Origin: PSRJ01 sp964554945
GTDB lineage: Bacteria > Acidobacteriota > Terriglobia > Bryobacterales > Bryobacteraceae
DNA length: 64,000 nt
Direction of reading: 5' to 3'
Assembly: GCA_964554945.1 (NCBI GenBank)
Contig: CAZKQQ010000003.1
Location: 27,475 to 91,474 of the forward strand
The notes under the pieces were generated by a model. That model had not been told where the DNA came from. It saw only the letters and a program-made list of their open reading frames with translations, and ran no database searches. The translations under genes and the position numbers were made by a program. Position 1 is the stretch's first letter, and each line of letters begins with the position of its first letter. Positions 60,740 through 64,000 of the stretch are shown here, piece by piece.

Positions 60740-61978
60740 TTAATGGATGGTCCGCGTCTTGCGGTTCATGTAATCCATCAGCAGGTATTGGCCAAGCGTG
60801 AAGGGTGTGGTGAAATACGCTTTGCCGCGGCAGATCTCGGTCACCTTTTGGACGAAGTTCACCAGTCCGTAATCGCTGGCCAGCATGAAGGTGTTGATCA
60901 GGATGCCTTGCTTCTTGCAGCGGTTCACTTCTTCCAGCGTCTTGCTGATCACCAGCGGATCGAGGCCGAACGCGTTCTTGTACATGCGGCCGTCTTCGAG
61001 AGTCAGGCAGCTTGGCTTGCCGTCGGTGATCATGATGATCTGCCGCATATCCTTGCGCTCCTGGTTCAGAAGCTTCTGCGCCAGGATCAGGCCGTCGCGC
61101 GTATTGGTGTAATACGGGCCCACTTGCACACGCGCCAACTGGCTGAGCGCCAGCTCTTCGGCGGTATCGTGGAACAGCACACAGCGCAGGCTGTCACCCG
61201 GATACTGCGTGCGGATCAGGTGCGCCAGCGCGAGGGCCACTTTTTTTGCCGGAGTGAAGCGGTCTTCGCCGTACAGGATCATGCTGTGGCTGCAATCTAG
61301 CATGAGCACCGTCGCGCAGGAGCTTTGGTATTCGCACTGATGCACGTGCAAATCCGAGTAATCCATGTCCAGCGGAACCTTGGCGCCCTCGCGCCGGATC
61401 GCCGAGAAGAGCGTCTCGCTTACGTCCAGGTTCAGCATGTCGCCGAACTCGTATTGCTTGGACGAGCCGGAAGTCTCGATACCCGTGGCGAGGTCGCGGG
61501 TGTCGTGCCGCCCGAAACTCGATTTGCCTAACGAGCCTAGAAGGTCCTTCAAGGTCTTGAAACCAAGAAAGTCGAGCGATTTATCGGTGACTTCGAATTT
61601 GACCTTGGCGTCCTTGCCCTTGCCCACGCCCGGCGCCTGGGTCTGCGGCTCGCCGGGTTCTTCGATAGTTATCTGTCCCTCATCCACCATCTTCTGAATC
61701 AGGTTGTCGAGCAACTGATCCATCTGCTCGGGCGACATGCTCTGGAGCTTCTCCATCATTTCCTGGAGATCCTCGTTGTTGAACATCTTGCCCTGTTCGA
61801 GCGCCTGCTGGATGGCCTTTTTCAGATCGTCGAGCGTATGCTGGTTCCACTCGCTGAAAGGCATGTACTGCATGTTGAAGCCGCTTTCCAGGAGAAAGTC
61901 GGAAAGAGCCTGCAACAGATCCTCGGCGCTGACGCCGAGGTCCTCACCCGTATATTTGGAATAGCGGATCCATTTCAT
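60740..61978 (-). CDS. VWA-domain partner of a MoxR-type AAA ATPase
   Basis: 412 residues from the ATG at 61978. The N-terminal ~150 residues are helical with Gln/Met-rich segments (EMMEKLQSMSPEQMDQLLDN). A von Willebrand A domain follows at about 230-400 with the metal-site loop MLDCSHSMILYGEDRF, close to D-x-S-x-S, then IIMITDGKPSCLTLEDG. This pairs with the AAA protein 52 bases upstream, as in MoxR-VWA and BchI/BchD-like systems, where the ATPase remodels a target that the VWA protein helps recognise. The target is unknown here. Confidence 0.85.
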   Translation of the reverse strand: MKWIRYSKYTGEDLGVSAEDLLQALSDFLLESGFNMQYMPFSEWNQHTLDDLKKAIQQALEQGKMFNNEDLQEMMEKLQSMSPEQMDQLLDNLIQKMVDEGQITIEEPGEPQTQAPGVGKGKDAKVKFEVTDKSLDFLGFKTLKDLLGSLGKSSFGRHDTRDLATGIETSGSSKQYEFGDMLNLDVSETLFSAIRREGAKVPLDMDYSDLHVHQCEYQSSCATVLMLDCSHSMILYGEDRFTPAKKVALALAHLIRTQYPGDSLRCVLFHDTAEELALSQLARVQVGPYYTNTRDGLILAQKLLNQERKDMRQIIMITDGKPSCLTLEDGRMYKNAFGLDPLVISKTLEEVNRCKKQGILINTFMLASDYGLVNFVQKVTEICRGKAYFTTPFTLGQYLLMDYMNRKTRTIH

Positions 61979-62029
61979 ACGCGAACACTGACCAGCGAAC
62001 ACTCACCGGCGACAAGATCGCCGGGGTTA

Positions 62030-63142
62030 CTAGTTGTACTGGCGGCGGAAGTTGGGGCGTTCGCCGCGGCCTCCGCCTTCTTCCCGAGCCGACTCACCGC
62101 GCCGCTTGTCTTCCGCAGCAAAACCGCGCTCCTCATTGCGGCTGATCCGGCGATGCGCGTGCAGCCCTTCCAGAATGAATTCGGCGGCCGATGCGCGCAC
62201 GGCATCGGGTTCATTGGCTGTCAGCCCCAGCGTCTTGACCTTCTCCATCAATCCCTGAATACCGGTTAGCTGCTTGACCATATTGGCTGAATCGACGTTC
62301 TCATCCAGCTTCAGGCTGCCTCCGAGGTCGAACCACTGGATCACCTGGGCCATGTTGGCGCCTTCGAAATACTGGGTGTACACTTTGCCGACTGCGGTGC
62401 GAATCAGCTCGCGCGCCACCGTGTCGCCGCCCTTGAGCTCGCCTTCGTACTCCAACTCGAGCTTGCCGGTGATTGCCGGCATAGCCGAGTAGATGTCGAT
62501 GATGCGCGGCACGGCCATATCTTCTTTGGCTCGCAGCGCACGTCGCTCGGCGTTGGACACCACGTTCTCGAGCGCGGAAATCGGCAGCCGCTGCGAAACG
62601 CCCGAGCGCTTATCGACGCGCTTGTCTTCGCGCGCCAGGAACGCCAGTTGCTCGGCAACCTGCTTGATATAGCTGGGCACGCGCACCGTCACCGGCGAAG
62701 GACGATTGAGCCAGGCTTCCTGTTCGGTGATGGCGATGCCTTGCTCGAGCGCCGCCGGGTAGTGCGTACGGATTTCGCTGCCGATGCGGTCTTTGAGCGG
62801 GGTGATGATTTTGCCGCGGGCTGTGTAGTCCTCCGGGTTTGCCGTGAAGACCAGTGCCAGATCGAGCGGCAGGCGCACGGGGTAGCCCTTAATCTGCACG
62901 TCGCCTTCTTGCATGATATTGAACAAGCCCACCTGGATCTTCCCCGCCAGATCCGGCAGTTCGTTAATGGCGAAGATGCCGCGGTTGGCACGCGGCAGCA
63001 GACCATAGTGGACGGTCAGCTCGTCGGAGATATCGTGCCCGCGCCGCGCCGCCTTGATGGGATCGATGTCGCCGATCATGTCGGCGATGGTCACGTCCGG
63101 CGTCGCCAGTTTTTCGACATACCGGTGATCGCGATTCAGCCG
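62030..63142 (-). CDS. MoxR/ChlI-like AAA ATPase, N-terminally truncated at a chimeric junction
   Basis: About 370 residues are left. Conserved segments include HEKLATPDVT-type text (here YVEKLATPDVTIADMIGDI), RGIFAINELPDLAGKIQVGL (Walker B region), LALVFTANPEDYTARGKIIT (sensor 1), and DRIGSEIRTHYP. The Walker A loop and about 120 residues before it are absent. The frame instead continues into IS66-transposase-like sequence to the right. Full relatives start with a Mg-chelatase-like P-loop near residue 60. The C-terminal domain ends in an Arg/Glu-rich tail. Partner is the VWA protein. The truncation is very likely from the assembly rather than biology. Confidence 0.85.
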   Translation of the reverse strand, partial: RLNRDHRYVEKLATPDVTIADMIGDIDPIKAARRGHDISDELTVHYGLLPRANRGIFAINELPDLAGKIQVGLFNIMQEGDVQIKGYPVRLPLDLALVFTANPEDYTARGKIITPLKDRIGSEIRTHYPAALEQGIAITEQEAWLNRPSPVTVRVPSYIKQVAEQLAFLAREDKRVDKRSGVSQRLPISALENVVSNAERRALRAKEDMAVPRIIDIYSAMPAITGKLELEYEGELKGGDTVARELIRTAVGKVYTQYFEGANMAQVIQWFDLGGSLKLDENVDSANMVKQLTGIQGLMEKVKTLGLTANEPDAVRASAAEFILEGLHAHRRISRNEERGFAAEDKRRGESAREEGGGRGERPNFRRQYN

Positions 63143-63385
63143 GTCGGTGGCTGCTCCGTGCACCCACGTCAGCTTGCCCCCGACGTGGCACCCGGTCTCA
63201 TCCACGTTCACCACCGCGGCCCTCCGCAGCCCACCCTTGATCTCCTCCACCCCCGGCAGCATCCGCTTCCCGCCCCTCATCACCATCGCCACCAGCGTCC
63301 CCGCCGAGATCTTCGCCCCGTAGGTGTCGCGGACGTGCTCGACCATCCGGACCACCCTTACACCCGGCTGCTCCTTCATTCGGTG
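63143..63385 (-). mobile_element. IS66-family transposase fragment
   Basis: In frame with, and upstream of, the truncated AAA sequence. TYGAKISAGTLVAMVMRGG, VEEIKGGLRRAAVVNVDETG and HVGGKLTWVHGAATD match the core of IS66 TnpC transposases, including the first catalytic Asp of the DDE triad in VNVDETG. The fragment is ~80 residues, has no ends or accessory TnpA/TnpB genes, and starts and stops abruptly. It is far richer in G+C than the sequence to its left. Confidence 0.75.
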
Positions 63386-63457
63386 CCTCGGCGCGGGTGG
63401 GACCCCGCCCAGATCGCCGCCGACCGCCGAGCCCTCTCCGCTATGGAGACCCTGTGA
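63380..63457 (+). pseudogene. Possible C-terminal fragment of an upstream gene
   Basis: The frame RGWDPAQIAADRRALSAMETL ends at 63457 with a TGA that overlaps the GTG start of the amidase stub (63454). This is a normal coupling, so it looks like the last codons of an operon neighbour whose body is missing. Too short for a family call. Confidence 0.3.
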
Positions 63458-63612
63458 ACGACCTGGCCTGTATGTCCACGGCCGAGGCGCCCCGCCTCTT
63501 TCGAAGCCGGGACCTGTCATCGGTTGAGCTCGTGACCGCCGTCATCGAACGCACCGAAGCAGGTCCGGCCCTGGCCGTTTCTTCCCGAGTCCCGCTAAGG
63601 AGCGTTTTGTGA
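63454..63612 (+). pseudogene. Amidase N-terminal stub
   Basis: From the GTG at 63454, the first ~35 residues (NDLACMSTAEAPRLFRSRDL, SSVELVTAVIERTEA) match the start of amidase-signature enzymes. After that the sequence no longer resembles one and it stops at 63612, where an intact enzyme needs about 450 residues. Either an internal deletion or another join. Overlaps the amidohydrolase start by four bases. Confidence 0.55.
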
Positions 63613-64000
63613 TCGCCGACCTTGTCTTCTGGAACGGCCCCGTGCACACCCTCGCCGGATCCGTCGCGGGCGCGTGCGCGGTCCACCGCGGCCGGATCGT
63701 CGCGGTGGGTTCCGCGGCGGATGTACGGCCGCTCATCGGAGCGGGGACACACGTCGTGGACCTCGCGGGGCGGGCGCTGCTGCCCGGCTTCCAGGACGCG
63801 CACGTCCACCCGGTCCTGGCCGGACTCACGATGATCCGGTGTGACCTGCACGGCGCGCGGGACGCGGCCGAGGCGTTGGGGATCATCCGCGATTACGCAG
63901 CCGCCCATCCCGACGTTGAGTGGATCACAGGGGGCGGCTGGGCCATGGACTGGTTCCCAGGCGGCACGCCGGACCGGGCGTTGCTCGACGCGGTGCTGCC
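63609..64000 (+). CDS. YtcJ-like metal-dependent amidohydrolase (3' end beyond window)
   Basis: At least 130 residues from the GTG at 63609, with AAGGAG seven bases upstream. IADLVFWNGPVHTLAG and RIVAVGSAADVRPLIGAGTH are the typical N-terminal beta-sandwich, and LLPGFQDAHVHPVLAGL supplies the H-x-H metal ligands of the amidohydrolase superfamily. DAAEALGIIRDYAAAHPD and WITGGGWAMDWFPGGTP point to the YtcJ-like branch, which hydrolyses amide or imide bonds of small molecules. Codon use is extremely G+C-rich (49 of 60 bases at 63661-63720), unlike the acidobacterial genes in this window, and fits an actinobacterium. Confidence 0.8.
   Translation, partial: MIADLVFWNGPVHTLAGSVAGACAVHRGRIVAVGSAADVRPLIGAGTHVVDLAGRALLPGFQDAHVHPVLAGLTMIRCDLHGARDAAEALGIIRDYAAAHPDVEWITGGGWAMDWFPGGTPDRALLDAVL

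Noticed and set aside
62648..63457. Plus-strand frame of 269 codons across the AAA gene and the junction
   Set aside because: Antisense of the AAA and IS66 sequence except perhaps its last ~25 codons, which are listed separately.
1..64000. tRNA, rRNA or CRISPR arrays
   Set aside because: No cloverleaf-like T-loop with correct spacing, no rRNA landmarks, and no regularly spaced repeats seen on reading both strands.

Overview
ORGANISM AND DATA QUALITY. The window looks like an acidobacterial scaffold, probably Solibacteres/Bryobacterales-like. The reasons are gene families known to be expanded there: TonB-dependent receptors with an N-terminal carboxypeptidase-regulatory domain, VWFA-related acidobacterial-domain proteins, paired DUF1501 and DUF1549/DUF1553 proteins, a PQQ dehydrogenase with an N-terminal cytochrome, and many secreted proteins of unknown function. 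It is draft assembly. There are three runs of ten N (1525-1534, 12214-12223, 16211-16220). Three genes are broken by frame changes (34850-36015, 36156-37213, 56865-59001). The last ~860 bases look like a chimeric join to a much more GC-rich, actinobacteria-like sequence. I saw no tRNA, rRNA or CRISPR array.

LAYOUT. 1-2416: an NqrB/RnfD-like membrane protein running off the left edge and a DUF2235 hydrolase, both on the minus strand. 2584-8797: an acyl-CoA metabolism locus: fatty-acyl-CoA ligase, divergent TetR regulator with a perfect palindrome between them, acyl-CoA dehydrogenase, small basic protein, MaoC-type hydratase and CitE-type lyase. 8886-14908: cytochrome c/helix-hairpin-helix protein, DUF1501 plus DUF1549/1553 operon, DUF3303 and an amidase. 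14950-28534: a TonB receptor, a tandem alpha/beta-hydrolase protein without nucleophile serines, a 1742-residue alpha-2-macroglobulin with a TonB-receptor-like insertion, a secreted glycine-zipper protein, a PQQ dehydrogenase and a CHRD protein. 28560-37213: YjbR-like protein, VWFA protein in an operon with a Gly-rich TonB receptor, and two frame-broken genes. 37390-43709: a radical SAM protein resembling archaeal tetraether lipid synthase, a secreted unknown, a GH20 hexosaminidase and a TPR protein.

43837-49298 and beyond: a GAF-ANTAR regulator behind a structured RNA-like segment, a small redox-like secreted protein, an ECF sigma factor overlapping a membrane thioredoxin with an anti-sigma-like cytosolic tail, a MetE-like methyltransferase, and an operon of GltD-like flavoprotein, KorA and KorB (48243-52907). 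53049-59001: cell-surface glycosyltransferases of the GT39/PMT type and a YncE-like propeller. 59142-63142: a TadG-like protein, a VWA protein and its MoxR-type AAA partner, the latter cut at its N-terminus by the chimeric junction. 63143-64000: an IS66 transposase fragment, an amidase stub and the start of a YtcJ-like amidohydrolase.

HOW IT FITS TOGETHER. The window reads as a heterotroph with acyl-CoA degradation, ferredoxin-linked 2-oxoacid chemistry, a heavily decorated outer membrane, periplasmic redox sensing, and possibly membrane-spanning lipid synthesis. The strongest leads are the tetraether-synthase-like radical SAM protein, the hybrid macroglobulin, and the sigma/thioredoxin pair.
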